Counted from the stretch's first letter, positions 53,842 through 64,000 are shown. The stretch is 64,000 nucleotides of DNA from Peronospora farinosa (GCA_947646735.1 CANTFK010000661.1:434001-498000), one strand, 5' to 3'. Notes: a model not told the origin generated them from the letters alone. Numbers and translations: made by a program.

Positions 53842-54545
53842 AGCATCAGCCAAAGAATGTCGGTGTAAAAACTGCAGCTCCAGTGTCTGCCACTATGGAC
53901 GCTTTTATGCGCATGGTGACGGGCAAGGAAGAACGCACTATTGCTGATCGCATCAGTGACCCAAACCGGCCCACGTGGGAGCAGTACAAGAAGGAGAACG
54001 CAGATAAATTGGACCTCAGCGGCAATGGAGAGAAGGAGATGAAGGAGTATAGGAAAAAGCTGGACGCTACCAGGGAGAAGGTGAGATAGAAGTGTTGCAG
54101 GGCCGGACGAATTGGTGGGAGGAAATGACGCATTGAGTATGTGACTGTCGGTAGAGACTGGCAGGAGGCAGTAGTTCCAAGAAGAGGAAGAAAAAACACA
54201 AGAAACGCTCAAGCTCATCTTCGTCAGATGATTCGAGCAATGAAGATGAGCGCCGGCGCTTTAAACACAAGAGTCGGAAGAAAAGGTGAGTCTTTTGATG
54301 ATCAACCTGTGTCGATGTCAGCTTCTCACGTAGAAATATTAAACAGGAAAAGCCACAAGAGACGACGGAAGTCCCTGGATTCGGACGATAGCGATTCAGA
54401 CCTGGATGACGACCGCTCTCGAAGACATAAACGCTCCAAGAAGAGCAAGAAGTCATCGAGCAGAAGAGATCGAGACGTATGTCCTTCGCCTGTGCGCCTC
54501 TCTTCGTTCCTGCAGCAATCCAGCGACGGTTCAGACAACGAGTGA
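53842..54545 (+). CDS. FAM133-like lysine/serine-rich protein (5' end unresolved)
   Basis: Small nuclear-type protein. Exons: up to 54080 (first internal ATG 53895), 54155-54285 and 54347-54545. The core NRPTWEQYKKENADKLD with KEYRKKLDATREK matches the FAM133 family arrangement, followed by GSSSKKRKKKHKKRSSS and further KR/SD-rich tracts, and it ends in SSDGSDNE. An upstream exon may lie around 53626-53690 (GRSHGTNEHGLKRSS) joined to HQPKNVGVKTAAPVSATMD, but the junction is not certain. Function in the family is unclear; a splicing-related role is often assumed from composition. Confidence 0.65.
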
Positions 54546-54777
54546 TCTGAACGGACGATGGGCGAATGCAATGTCGCCGATGTGTCAACTGTAGTCTTCG
54601 CTATTCGCAGTCGTGCTTGTAGATTGATCTTACGTTGTTATAACGAACCAACACAGCTAATATCGTAGGAGTCCCATTTCTGCTCACCATAGTTCAATCG
54701 CATTCTAGCGCAAGTGTTCCAGATGTGTCGCTTGTGATCTCACGTGGTCAGTCGCGAGTCTTCGTCATACGCAAAAG

Positions 54778-55704
54778 ATGGCCGACTGTGAGAGCAGAAA
54801 AAACTTTATGCAGCTACTGCGGCAGGGCGTACAGCACAAGGTTCAGCAACAGCACCAGCAACAGGAGCAACAGAACAAAGCGAGCTCATCGGGTGAAGAA
54901 AACCCTCAAGCTGAGACAAGCGGTAAAGTCCGTCACGCCACGCTGCTGGACTGCAGCAATAAAGGCAATGAGTTAGCTGCGTGGCAGACGCTCGCGTGGC
55001 GTGACGCCTTCTCCATGGCACCGTATTTTCACGAGACGGTCGGTGGCAGACCACTCCGTATCAAGCAAGTGCTGCAGGGAGAGCTCAATGGTTTTGGCAC
55101 AGGCCTGACTGTGTGGCCTGCTGCTTGTGTGCTATTGAAGTATCTGGAACAAGGAGTAGCAAACAACCCACGAGCGTTGGCAGGTACAGACAACCCATTT
55201 GTGCTGGAGCTCGGGAGCGGCACGGGTGCAGTGGGCATCGCGGTGGCGACGCTACTTCAAGCGGGAAGAGTGGTGCTCACAGACGTGGACAATGTTCGCT
55301 TCATTATGGAGGAGAACGCTACCTTAGCTCGGCAGGATGGTGTGCTTGGCAGCCACGTTGTAGTCAATGTTGAAGGATACGAGTGGGGCCAGCCACCATC
55401 AAACGAGCTTATCTCGTTGAGATACCCAGACCTCATCCTTGTGTCGGACTGTATCCTGCCACGCCTGTACCCAATCGAGCCCCTTGTGAATGCCTTGACA
55501 CTTCTCAGTCGACCACACACCCGTATTCTCATTTCGTATGAACATCGCCACTATCAGCATTTTCAACCCAAACAAAGATTCTGGGACCTCATGAAGGCAA
55601 GGAAGTTTTCGCTGCGGGTGATCGATACTGCCGAATATCATCCACACTGCGTTGCCGCAGATATTGAGGTGTGGGAGATCACTAGCGTGCACAGAGATGG
55701 GTAG
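54778..55704 (+). CDS. METTL21-like class I methyltransferase
   Basis: SAM-dependent, probably protein-lysine methyltransferase, 308 aa, no intron. After a Gln-rich low-complexity start come TGLTVWPAACVLLKYLE, motif I FVLELGSGTGAVG, VVLTDVDN, YEWGQPP, and the catalytic-loop region DLILVSDCILPRLYP, with a late SYEHR. It differs strongly from the methyltransferase at 18899, so the two are distinct family members. The ATG is at 54778. Confidence 0.85.
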   Translation: MADCESRKNFMQLLRQGVQHKVQQQHQQQEQQNKASSSGEENPQAETSGKVRHATLLDCSNKGNELAAWQTLAWRDAFSMAPYFHETVGGRPLRIKQVLQGELNGFGTGLTVWPAACVLLKYLEQGVANNPRALAGTDNPFVLELGSGTGAVGIAVATLLQAGRVVLTDVDNVRFIMEENATLARQDGVLGSHVVVNVEGYEWGQPPSNELISLRYPDLILVSDCILPRLYPIEPLVNALTLLSRPHTRILISYEHRHYQHFQPKQRFWDLMKARKFSLRVIDTAEYHPHCVAADIEVWEITSVHRDG

Positions 55705-55750
55705 CTTTAACGATTATTATGCAATTGCTTATTCACTGTTCCTTCACGCG

Positions 55751-58700
55751 TCATACACTACTACTTATTCTGTTAGTACCCGATGAAGCTGGCAGCACTG
55801 CCGAAGCGAGCGCTAGGCAGTGCAATTCATCATGACGAACCATCACCTCATCCTCTGGGACAATGTATTGCTTCTCGAGAAACCGCTTCAACCCATCGGT
55901 AGACATCAGAGAGCACATGACATCCAGTCGTGGATCAACTTGAGGCGACTTGGATCCCCTTTTCTTCTGACCAGTGGAGGAAGGTGCAAGCGGGGGCAGC
56001 TTGGCCAAGGCTGTTGACTGCGACGGCACGACCAGCTTGTCGCTCACGTCGACTAAAATCGATGCTTGGGCTCCTGCGGTCTGCTCGTTCTCGATCTTGA
56101 CATCAGTCTTTGCAACAGGAAAGAGCTCTTCGAAACTTTCACTCTTTTTTAATTCTGACTGAAGGGCTGCAATGACTTCCCGGGCAGACACTTGGTCCAC
56201 AGGCTCATTCGAATCGAGCTGCGAGTAAAGTGAAAACGCCTGCCCGGCCGTCAGTTGGTTGCTCTGTACGAGAGCTTCGACCGTCGCCTTAACCTCATCA
56301 AGGTTGTCTTCTTCACCAAAAGTAACTGGAGCAAAGGCAGCGCGAGCATGGATATTATTCTCCACTTCTTTCACATACACTCCAAATGGCTTGACCCCGG
56401 CACTTCTTTTTTCGTCTGGGTGGTGTTTTTCATGGTGCTTCTGCTTCGCTTCTTGAAGTTTTCGAATTACTTTATCCCTCTTTCTTTCGCCATCACCGTG
56501 TTCGGACACCTGAAGTTCGAGAGTTTTAAGCGACCTCGCAGCCTCTGTGCTCACCCAGACCCAAAACATACGCCACGTCACTGGCCCTGCAAAACTTGGA
56601 TCTTTGATCGCTTCAACGGTTGCCTCGTAGGCAAAGTCTGACGTGCCTGAAATGTTAAATAGTTTCTGCATTATTGTGAGACACGCTTCCTTAGAAATCT
56701 CTCCTGTGCCTGTCGGGTCATGCTCTTCGAACAGCACACGCGCACCCAGCTCCAAGCGATCGATGTGCTCCTCTGCATGTTTGTGGCTCTTGAAGTACGA
56801 TGCAGTAGACAGGGAGTATACCTTGGCACCCCCAAAGTAGCCCGCGACACCACCGATAACGGCAGCACTAGTTGCCGCTACAATTCCAATTGGCCCAGTA
56901 GCAACACCGGCAGCTGCCCACATCGTCATCGCTGACGCTACCCCGTACGTACATATTCCTGCACCGGCTGCAGCCGTTGTGCGGCTCACAAGTACCTCGC
57001 CCGTTTTCAGGCGGAATTCCCGTCGCATGAGCCGCTCACTTGTCGACGAAAGCACTCCTAGCTCCTTTCGTTCCGTGTGCTTCTTGCGGTAGTCATAAAA
57101 TTCTTTCCCAATGTCGACAAGAATGGACGCGATGGCTAAAGGAGCTGCTACCATACCGCCAAGAGCTGTCCCAGATCTTGCCACCCCGTTAGCTAGTGCT
57201 AGCCCACCCGCTGCGCGAATTCCATTATCGACAGCACCTTCTGCGCCGGCAAGCGCCACATTTGTAATTTTCTTCCCAGTTTTGCTTTCATCTAATCCAT
57301 AATTCGAGATCACACACCTTGCCAATTCTAGTCGCTTTTCCTCAGCAACATGGGTCGTTAGCTCACAAGCCAAAGACGCTCCTCGAGTAATTTCTTTCTT
57401 GTCGACGTAGCGAATAGAATTCTCTTCAAATCGAATCGCCGCTGTTGGGGTGTTCTCTCGCCAATCCTCAACCATTCCAAGACCAAATGGAGTAATTACC
57501 TTAGAACCTTGTGGAAACGTTACGTAAACTTTTTGCACATCATGCGGATGCCAGAATTTCTCGTACTTTTTGGTAAAATGTTGATCAACGTCTTGGACAA
57601 GCTCAACGCAGTCAAAAAACGTCTCTTCAGCCATTTCCTCAATGGCTGCATCTTCATTATCAGTAGCGCAATTGCAAAACTCTTCGATGAGATTGTCGTC
57701 TCGATCTTGCTCTTGGTCTTGCTTTGTTAGCTCGACAATCGCCAGTTGAGCCTCTTCAGCGAGATACAAGCTATCGTCACCAGAATCGGTATTTCCACTA
57801 TTGGCTGGACTACTAGCAATAGCGAATGCCTTAATCTGTCGAGCCTTGGATTCCTGCAGAAGCTGAATGCTTGGGGTACGACTATGCCGTTGCTCAACGT
57901 GTTTGCGGTCTTGTAAGAGCAACACCAAGCAATCGCCTGGCATATCATACACTGCAGCAGCTTGACGTTTCTTTTTAGAGGCTTCGGAGAACTGAGACCA
58001 CGCACTGACGATAATCGCCACGCTGGCAGCAACGGCCACAGCGCCCCCCACAACTGCGACCGTTTTCAAATTTGCGCTGCTCGACTTTGAGCTAATGCTG
58101 TCACTGCTTGGCATGGTAATTGATTGCGTGGAGGTGTCTGCATTATTGATTGTCACGATCCCTCCGGTCTTGCTCAGGGCAGCAGATGTTTCAACTGTAG
58201 AAGTAAAAACTTCAGCAGATGACGTATGAATCGTGCTTGACGTTAAGACACCACTTGATCCAACAGGAGCATTGGATGGCACTTGACCAATGGCTTCTGT
58301 AGAGCCAGGAGCACCAGCTACACTACTTGAAGCACTGTCAATCGTAGTTGGAAAGCTGGTTGGTGAAGCCTGCACTCCACCTGGGATCTGGTGTCCAGAA
58401 GGTGTAGCCGTCGCAGCCGTTGTCTTGCCTACATTTTGCTGATGTGAATGTGTAACAGGAGTAGAGCTTGATGAACTGAACCGGTCTGTCATGCGGTGTA
58501 ACGTGGTAGAAACATTGTCAACCGCATCCTTAAAAGTGGAAATCGCCTCGTCAAGCGATATACCGTCGACCGTTCCGTAATGTATGAACTCTTCTCTGCG
58601 GCTCAGTGGCCGATTCAAATACGCATCGTATTCCTGTCGGTTTGCTTTGTCTGATAGCACCTCGTAGGATTCTGCTAGCAGCTTAAATATATCCTCCGCC

Positions 58701-60187
58701 ATCTCCTTTTGCTCATCAGAGAACGATGCGTGCGCAATTCGATCTGGGTGCCACCTCAGTGCAAGCGATCGATATGATGCACGAATCTCACGTTCAGTGG
58801 CGTTCCGTGCCACACCTAGGCGTTCGTAATGGTTCATTGTTGCGTTGATCTTAACCAATCCAGACCGCCGAGCGATAGCATCAACATAGGCACTCATCCT
58901 GTGCTGCAAGATGGAGTTTCCCGTGAGACCAGTCGTGGCTTCGTTTCCATCTTCACCTAGGGCCTTCCGGATCTCCATCGGTTCCGAGAAGATGTTGAAT
59001 TCTGTGCTTCGATTCGCCATGAAAATATAGCTCCCGCATGGAGCGTACCGAGGGTCAACTGTCTTCACGATATTAAACTCGCGCAGTTTGTCGAAAGACT
59101 TTTGAAGCATGGTGATGCTCATTGATATATACGCTGACGTAGCACTGGGTACTGCAGCAGTGCCAGCGCCTTTTGCCATGTCGGCAACTTGCTGCTGCAT
59201 TGGTGCTGGTAGTAGATCGAGCAAAGCTTTCGTTGCTTTCGCAATCGTGACCAGTCGTTCAGTCGTTTTGGCAAGCATCGCAGCCGAATGTGCAATATTC
59301 AAAATCCCAGGGATGCAGTCAAACTCATTTACAAAAGTCACCACTCGATCATTAATTCCCAAAAGCTTTGAGAAAGCAGTCAAGGTGTCATTACCAGCAT
59401 AAGGTGCACCGAATGCAACGGCCATCGCCACAGGACGATTTTGAAGTGCGGCATCGCGATCACTATCTCCAACTTGTTTCATCCATCCCGTGAGATCAAT
59501 CTTATGTTTCTGATGTTTGTAGAAGTGCTTCTCCTTGTGACTGCACTCCTTACCGCCGTCTTTTAGTTGATCTGCATCGAGCTTCTCGAGAATCTTTCGC
59601 ATGCCGCTTGGCAAAGCAGAATAAGCCAACTCACAGAACGCTAGTTTTGCGATACTGCCGCCGATCGAATGTCCACAGAGTAGTAACACTTTGTGTGCAT
59701 GCTGTGCTCGTACGTACAGTTTCGTGAGGTCCAGGCTCTGCACGCGCTTCCAGAACGGCGCATGCACGCGAGATCCACCGAAATGGTACACATACGGCTG
59801 TGAAAGCGGTACAGCTGATCCTACCACAGCATGTATAATATCGCTGGAGCTCGTAGCTCGCATGGCACAGATGACGGCGCCTTCTGACTCCACTAGCACG
59901 TAATCGGTCGTGAGCTCGATCACCGGTAAGTGGATAGTGTGCGGAAGCGGCGACTTGCGCACGTGCATCTCCAGCTCACGAGCGGCGCGTGCATTAGCTA
60001 GCGCATCAGAGGCTGAAGGAGACGCTTTGGTGGCGGCCAGCGCGGCGCAAAGCACAGCAGCACTCAGTAGTTCCGACTCGTTGTCAGTGACCGTCCGCGT
60101 GGCGATATTTCGATGATCGTTCACGCTGCGCCACCACCACGCATGGTCTGCCTTCTGTTGCTGGTCCTTTCTCGTTAGTGGCATCAT
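55751..60187 (-). CDS. Class-3-lipase-like / DnaJ fusion protein (1478 aa), copy 2
   Basis: Paralogue of the 48322 gene over its whole length: HAWWW start, GHSIGGS nucleophile (about residue 172), NEFDCIPGIL, ILQHRMSAY, J-domain with HPD (about 477), a hydrophobic segment (VAVVGGAVAVAASVAIIV), acidic LIEEFCNCAT and EETFFDCVEL repeats, Gly/Ala-rich segments, an EF-hand loop (DPTGTGEISKEA, position 12 not acidic so binding may be lost), and a C-terminal LDVMCSLMST block. It has an extra Ser/Thr-rich linker (about 600-720). I start at the second of two adjacent ATGs near 60187; upstream the frame runs only to a TTG at 60286. Confidence 0.85.
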   Translation of the reverse strand: MMPLTRKDQQQKADHAWWWRSVNDHRNIATRTVTDNESELLSAAVLCAALAATKASPSASDALANARAARELEMHVRKSPLPHTIHLPVIELTTDYVLVESEGAVICAMRATSSSDIIHAVVGSAVPLSQPYVYHFGGSRVHAPFWKRVQSLDLTKLYVRAQHAHKVLLLCGHSIGGSIAKLAFCELAYSALPSGMRKILEKLDADQLKDGGKECSHKEKHFYKHQKHKIDLTGWMKQVGDSDRDAALQNRPVAMAVAFGAPYAGNDTLTAFSKLLGINDRVVTFVNEFDCIPGILNIAHSAAMLAKTTERLVTIAKATKALLDLLPAPMQQQVADMAKGAGTAAVPSATSAYISMSITMLQKSFDKLREFNIVKTVDPRYAPCGSYIFMANRSTEFNIFSEPMEIRKALGEDGNEATTGLTGNSILQHRMSAYVDAIARRSGLVKINATMNHYERLGVARNATEREIRASYRSLALRWHPDRIAHASFSDEQKEMAEDIFKLLAESYEVLSDKANRQEYDAYLNRPLSRREEFIHYGTVDGISLDEAISTFKDAVDNVSTTLHRMTDRFSSSSSTPVTHSHQQNVGKTTAATATPSGHQIPGGVQASPTSFPTTIDSASSSVAGAPGSTEAIGQVPSNAPVGSSGVLTSSTIHTSSAEVFTSTVETSAALSKTGGIVTINNADTSTQSITMPSSDSISSKSSSANLKTVAVVGGAVAVAASVAIIVSAWSQFSEASKKKRQAAAVYDMPGDCLVLLLQDRKHVEQRHSRTPSIQLLQESKARQIKAFAIASSPANSGNTDSGDDSLYLAEEAQLAIVELTKQDQEQDRDDNLIEEFCNCATDNEDAAIEEMAEETFFDCVELVQDVDQHFTKKYEKFWHPHDVQKVYVTFPQGSKVITPFGLGMVEDWRENTPTAAIRFEENSIRYVDKKEITRGASLACELTTHVAEEKRLELARCVISNYGLDESKTGKKITNVALAGAEGAVDNGIRAAGGLALANGVARSGTALGGMVAAPLAIASILVDIGKEFYDYRKKHTERKELGVLSSTSERLMRREFRLKTGEVLVSRTTAAAGAGICTYGVASAMTMWAAAGVATGPIGIVAATSAAVIGGVAGYFGGAKVYSLSTASYFKSHKHAEEHIDRLELGARVLFEEHDPTGTGEISKEACLTIMQKLFNISGTSDFAYEATVEAIKDPSFAGPVTWRMFWVWVSTEAARSLKTLELQVSEHGDGERKRDKVIRKLQEAKQKHHEKHHPDEKRSAGVKPFGVYVKEVENNIHARAAFAPVTFGEEDNLDEVKATVEALVQSNQLTAGQAFSLYSQLDSNEPVDQVSAREVIAALQSELKKSESFEELFPVAKTDVKIENEQTAGAQASILVDVSDKLVVPSQSTALAKLPPLAPSSTGQKKRGSKSPQVDPRLDVMCSLMSTDGLKRFLEKQYIVPEDEVMVRHDELHCLALASAVLPASSGTNRISSSV

Positions 60188-60509
60188 TCTAGTTGGACGC
60201 TGCAATGCGTCAAGCTTGCAAAGTGAGATTATGAAGCCATGTTTGATTCCTGTGGATTTTGTTCCGGTTTTGCACACATTCTTCAACTGCAGTTAACAAA
60301 GAAATGCCTTCCTAATTAGAAATAACATTTGTTTAATAGTAATATAAGAAAATTACTTTAATAGCCTATCACATTACAAAATTGACTCACCCAAACTTTG
60401 GAGGGGGGAGTGGGTCAAATGTAATTGCTATTTCTACCATATTTTTTTGCTATTTCCATCACACCAGACTATTTCCAAAAAAATTATCTCGGGATTTGCT
60501 ACATTCATA
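60188..60509. other. Upstream spacer of lipase-DnaJ copy 2
   Basis: AT-rich, with a GGAGGGGGGAGTGGGTC purine tract at about 60402. No gene seen. Confidence 0.4.
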
Positions 60510-60749
60510 GCTGTACTTGCTTCCGCTGTACAGCTGTTACACCGCTTTCACGCGTTTTGACGCAAGTGACTTGTAGACGGGTTGATGGGGACACTTGGAG
60601 GCGATGAAAGCACATCAATTTGTCGTTAGCTTTCTCGCGGCTGACGTGAGCAGACTCAGTCGGACTACATACGATGGCCGCCTAACACGGCATCTTTGTA
60701 CGCATCATGTTGATGGATACTGTGCCGTTGACTGCTGGCTCCTTGTGTA
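60510..60749 (+). repeat. 240-bp direct repeat, copy 1 (upstream of tRNA-Ile)
   Basis: About 95% identical to 61062-61301 (GTTGATGGGGACACTTGGAG, then CTCAGTCGGACTACATACGA). No coding potential recognised. The unit repeats at 552-bp spacing. Confidence 0.85.
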
Positions 60750-60981
60750 CACAAAGGAGATGATAGATCACTGTAGACGGTGACCAGGCCGAATCGAGGC
60801 ACGGTGTTTGAATAGCGATGAGTGGCGACCGAGTTGAAAGTAGGTGTAAAGACGAATTGCAGGCTGTTGAGCATTACAAGGTGGTGTATAGGCGTAAGAT
60901 GGAGCGAACGTGCGTGTGGCATTTAAGTTCCTGTTGGGAGAAGTGTATTTTTGTGTGGCTTGGGTGCGTTTGCCGTCTGCC

Positions 60982-61054
60982 GGTCGTATAGTTCAGTCGG
61001 TAGAGCACAGTGCTAATAACGCTGCGGTCCAGGGTTCGAGCCCCTGTATGACCA
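60982..61054 (+). tRNA. tRNA-Ile (anticodon AAT)
   Basis: 73-nt cloverleaf without intron: acceptor GGTCGTA pairs with TATGACC, D arm GTTCAGTCGGTAGAGC, anticodon stem CAGTG/CGCTG with loop CTAATAA (anticodon AAT), T arm CAGGG-TTCGAGC-CCCTG, discriminator A. A TTTT polymerase III terminator follows at once (61055-61058). Confidence 0.93.
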
Positions 61055-61061
61055 TTTTGCC

Positions 61062-61301
61062 GCTGTTCTTGCTTCCGCTGTACAGCTGTTACGCCGCTTT
61101 CGCCCGTTTTGACGCAAGTGATTTGTAGACGGGTTGATGGGGACACTTGGAGGCGATGAAGGCACATCAATTTGTCGTTAGCTTTCTCGCGGCTGACGTG
61201 AGCAGACTCAGTCGGACTACATACGACGGCCGCCTAACACGGCATCTTTGTACGCGTCATGTTGATGGCAACTGTTCCGTTGACTGCTGGCTCCTTGTGT
61301 A
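61062..61301 (+). repeat. 240-bp direct repeat, copy 2, ending at the element D junction
   Basis: Second copy of 60510-60749. Its match stops exactly where retroelement D begins. Confidence 0.85.
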
Positions 61302-62281
61302 TCCATGTTGCTTCTTTGAATGAGCCTAATAATTTTGCTCGAGAAAGTTCAGTAATGGAGTTGGACTTATTGCCAGGCGAGTCTAGGGGGTACTGGAAAT
61401 ACCACGCCCCTACTAAATGGTTCAGGCAAGCGAAAGCCTCTGGAAAGGTCAACAACGACCATGCAAATTTGTTGTTCGATACTGGTGCCGAGATATCCAT
61501 TCTGGATATCGCCTTTGCTCGTAAGGTAGGCTGCCAAATTGATGAAAGTGAACGACAAGAATGTATTGGTATTGGGGAAGCCGTATACACCACGGAGGGA
61601 CGCACTCGCATCAAGGTCACTCTGAATGGGAACTTGGTGTACATCTTTAAGGTGTGGGTAGGCCCTATGGTAGGCCAAGATGCAATTTTGGGGATGGACT
61701 TCATGGTCCCAGCCGGTATCCGGTTAGACTTGGCCGACGGAACTCTTTGCCTCCCCGATGAGGTCAGGGTACAGTTGACTGGGCGAAGGACACTGTATAA
61801 TACTCGAGTATCGGATGTGAAATTGGGTCGGTATGTACAGATATCCGTTGGAGGATGTACGGAAGTGCCTCTCAAAAGGTCGACCTCAGAACAGTGGAAA
61901 TTGTGGGTCACGAGAGGCGAACGATGGGTGACCACCATGATACAAGGGATAGGACGTCGACCGATTTTGAAGATAACCAATGTCAGCCCTCGCCCCTTAA
62001 CATTGCATGAAGATACCAAGGTAGGTATGTGGTTGACTAGGGAGCAAGTTCCGAGAACGCCAGGGTTTGTCTCGGTAGGCTCTCGAAGATATGCGGAATG
62101 GCTAAATCTGGCTTATGAATCTACCACCGACCAAGTCGACCATCAGGTCGACCCAACGGAAGAGGAAGAGGGGCCACTAGTGGAGAGACCAGAGTATAAG
62201 ACTCCGTCACACATCTTACAGCGACCAGCAGGCCCCAACCCCAATGATGAATATAACGCACCAACCGGTACCCGACAGTGA
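61302..62281 (+). pseudogene. Element D protease region
   Basis: Intact where A is broken: GYWKYHAPTKW and GQDAILGMDFMVPAG, with LLFDTGAEIS as the protease active site. A 1-nt insertion relative to A near 62230 ends this frame at TGA 62279-62281. The frame reads back through the junction into the 240-bp repeat, which is not meaningful. Confidence 0.8.
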
Positions 62282-64000
62282 AGAACAACCGTGCGAAGAG
62301 AGGGTGAATTGGCAGGAGGGGACCGCCCAAAAGCGGAGTGTATTTGAAGAAGACCTACATACAGTGACCACCACCAATGAGAAGGAAGTCAAACCGGTAG
62401 ACTTGTTACAGGCAGATGACCAGGTGTGTTCTTTCGAGAGTGGAGAACTTTGGGCCGAGGACATAAGGCCAGGGTGGGCGGTCGTACCGGAAGTGGACCC
62501 CTCATCCGAAGGCATTGCGTTAGAAGATATACAGATTCCAGATCCAGATGGGAACACTCCCGAAGAGGTGGACCGGTTGCGACAAATAATATGGAAGAAA
62601 CGACATCTGCTGATGGGTAAAGGTAACGCCTTACCCCCGGCCGCCCGAGGAGCGATATGCGATATCGATGTAGGGAACGCAAGACCGATCGCGCAACGCG
62701 TACGAAAGGTGGCCCCTCAATTCAGAGAGAAGCTAGCCGACCTGATCAAGGGATTGTTATCAGCAAAGATCATTCAGCCTTCCACCTCGCCATGGGCCAG
62801 CCCAATTGTAATTATCGTGAAGAAGAATGGGGTCGATATTCGATTGTGTATCGACTATCGGTTGGTGAATGATCTTACCCAGCTCATGGTATACCCGATG
62901 CCGTTGATTAACGAATTACTGGAAGACTTGGATGGAGCTTTATGGTACTGTTCTCTTGATATGGCGAGTGGTTTTTGGGTCGTCAGTATGACCGAAAGGG
63001 CGAGATTAATCTCAGCTTTCGTTACTCCACTGGGATTATTTGAATGGCTTCGGATGCCTTTTGGGCTTAAGAATGCGCCTCAGATATATCAAAGGTTGTT
63101 GGATAATGCGTTATATGGATTCTTACGGATTTCGCCAGGGGCGGCCACAGAGGAAACAGAGGATTTGTTCGCAACAGGGGAACCCGATGCAAAATCGGGC
63201 CTCTCTGTATTGGGTCGACGATCATACATTGACGATATACTTGTTCCGGCCGAATCGTGGGACGTATTATGCCAGAAAGTGGAGCGGCTGCTAGACGTGT
63301 GTGACTATTGGAATTTGTCGGTCAGTGCCGTCAAGAGTACGTGGGGATGTCGGAAGGTCGAGTATCTTGGACATCGAGTTTCCAAAGGGGGACTAGAGGC
63401 CCACCCAAAAGATCTTCAGTCTTTGGTCGACCTACCTCTACCGACAACACTGAAGGCTATGCAGTCCTTTCTAGGAAGCCTAAATTACTACAGCAGGTAC
63501 ATCGAAGATTATGCCATATACGCGTCGATCCTTTACGAACTGAGAGAGGTGGATTTTCACGCTTGGAGGTGCAAATTGAAGGCTAACGAGGAAGTGGCGG
63601 CCCAGGAAGACGACGAAGAAAAATGGTCGAAGGTACAAGTAGCGTTTGCCATGCTCAAGAACAAGATTGCTACGGCGCCCATCCTACGACATTTCGACCC
63701 GGCTAGAGAGGCGGTCATCATTGTCTACGCAAGTGATTGGGCTATTTCGGCGTCGTTGGTGCAAAATTACGACGGCCTGTATATGCCGGTAATGTTTACG
63801 AGCCGAACCCTCAAGTCAAACGAGGTGAACTATAGCACAGTGGAAAAGGAAGTGCTGGCGTTGTTACGGATATTGGAAACTTGCTTCACGATGTTGGTCA
63901 CCCGACCTCTCAAGGTTCTGACGAGGCATTCTACACTAGCCTGGCTAGTGAAGTCTTCGGGGTTGCAAGGTCGCTTAGGAAACTGGGCCGCTCTGTTGTC
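62282..64000 (+). pseudogene. Element D reverse transcriptase and degenerate RNase H (3' partial)
   Basis: One frame is open from the VPDSEEQPCEERVNW region (about 62268) to the window end without a stop. RT has YRLVNDLTQ, YCSLDMASGFW, MPFGLKNAPQIYQ and SYIDDILVPA. The RNase H again has VYASDWAIS and LTRHSTLAWL in place of the TDAS and TDH motifs. Thus the altered first RNase H is a family property, not damage of one copy. Confidence 0.85.

Larger units (their letters stand above)
61302..64000 (+). mobile_element. Element D: 5'-truncated A-family copy, runs off the window
   Basis: Begins at the point equal to 32129 of A and stays collinear with A pol to the window end. No LTR or gag at the left. 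The junction is abrupt and lies in the protease upstream region. Confidence 0.88.

Noticed and set aside
60910..61128. 72-codon plus-strand frame through the tRNA
   Set aside because: It reads through a complete tRNA-Ile gene and into the repeat.
1..64000. Secreted RXLR or CRN effector genes
   Set aside because: No frame with a signal peptide followed by RXLR or LFLAK-type motifs was found in the frames I read.

Overview
This 64 kb window is nuclear DNA of an oomycete, most likely of the Peronosporales (Phytophthora or a downy mildew). The evidence is eukaryotic proteins, introns of about 60-100 bp, intergenic gaps of a few hundred bases, and Ty3 retroelements with chromodomain integrases. 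I did not recognise the species. No RXLR or CRN effector gene was found.

Left gene island (1-21.4 kb), in order: a GAF-GAF cyclic-nucleotide phosphodiesterase cut by the left edge (+); a TBC Rab-GAP with ankyrin repeats and C-terminal zinc clusters (-); a seven-exon Miro mitochondrial Rho GTPase (+); a DGAT2-like acyltransferase with a long membrane N-terminus (+); an ankyrin protein with about one repeat per exon (-); an LTA4H-like M1 aminopeptidase (+); a 59-residue spliced hypothetical (-); a Rad17 clamp-loader homologue with an N-terminal RanBP2 zinc finger (+); a METTL21-like methyltransferase (+); and an HSL-type alpha/beta hydrolase (-).

Retroelement block (about 22.05-47.8 kb). Element B is a Ty3 chromovirus on the minus strand (22067-42417) with about 98% identical LTRs and a perfect 5-bp target duplication, GGGCA. 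Element A is a 12.1-kb Ty3 element on the plus strand (28452-40581) inserted inside B with a 4-bp duplication, GTAG. B itself appears to have landed in the 5' LTR of a third, degenerate element C on the plus strand (42423-47811). C still carries the empty A target site. B and C form a 2.4-kb near-identical inverted repeat and share disabling changes, including a mutated RT active site. A has two RNase H domains, the first lacking two catalytic aspartates and the second intact, plus a large antisense reading frame between pol and the 3' LTR. B independently shows an antisense reading frame in the same position.

Right gene island (48.3-60.2 kb). Two paralogous giant proteins of 1413 and 1478 aa each fuse a class-3-lipase-like hydrolase, a DnaJ domain, glycine-rich membrane segments and (clear in the first) an EF-hand. 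They lie tail to tail around three small housekeeping genes: the proteasome assembly factor UMP1/POMP, a FAM133-like protein, and a second METTL21-like methyltransferase.

Right edge (60.5-64 kb). A tRNA-Ile(AAT) gene sits between two 240-bp direct repeats. The second repeat is broken by a 5'-truncated A-family copy (D) that runs off the window.
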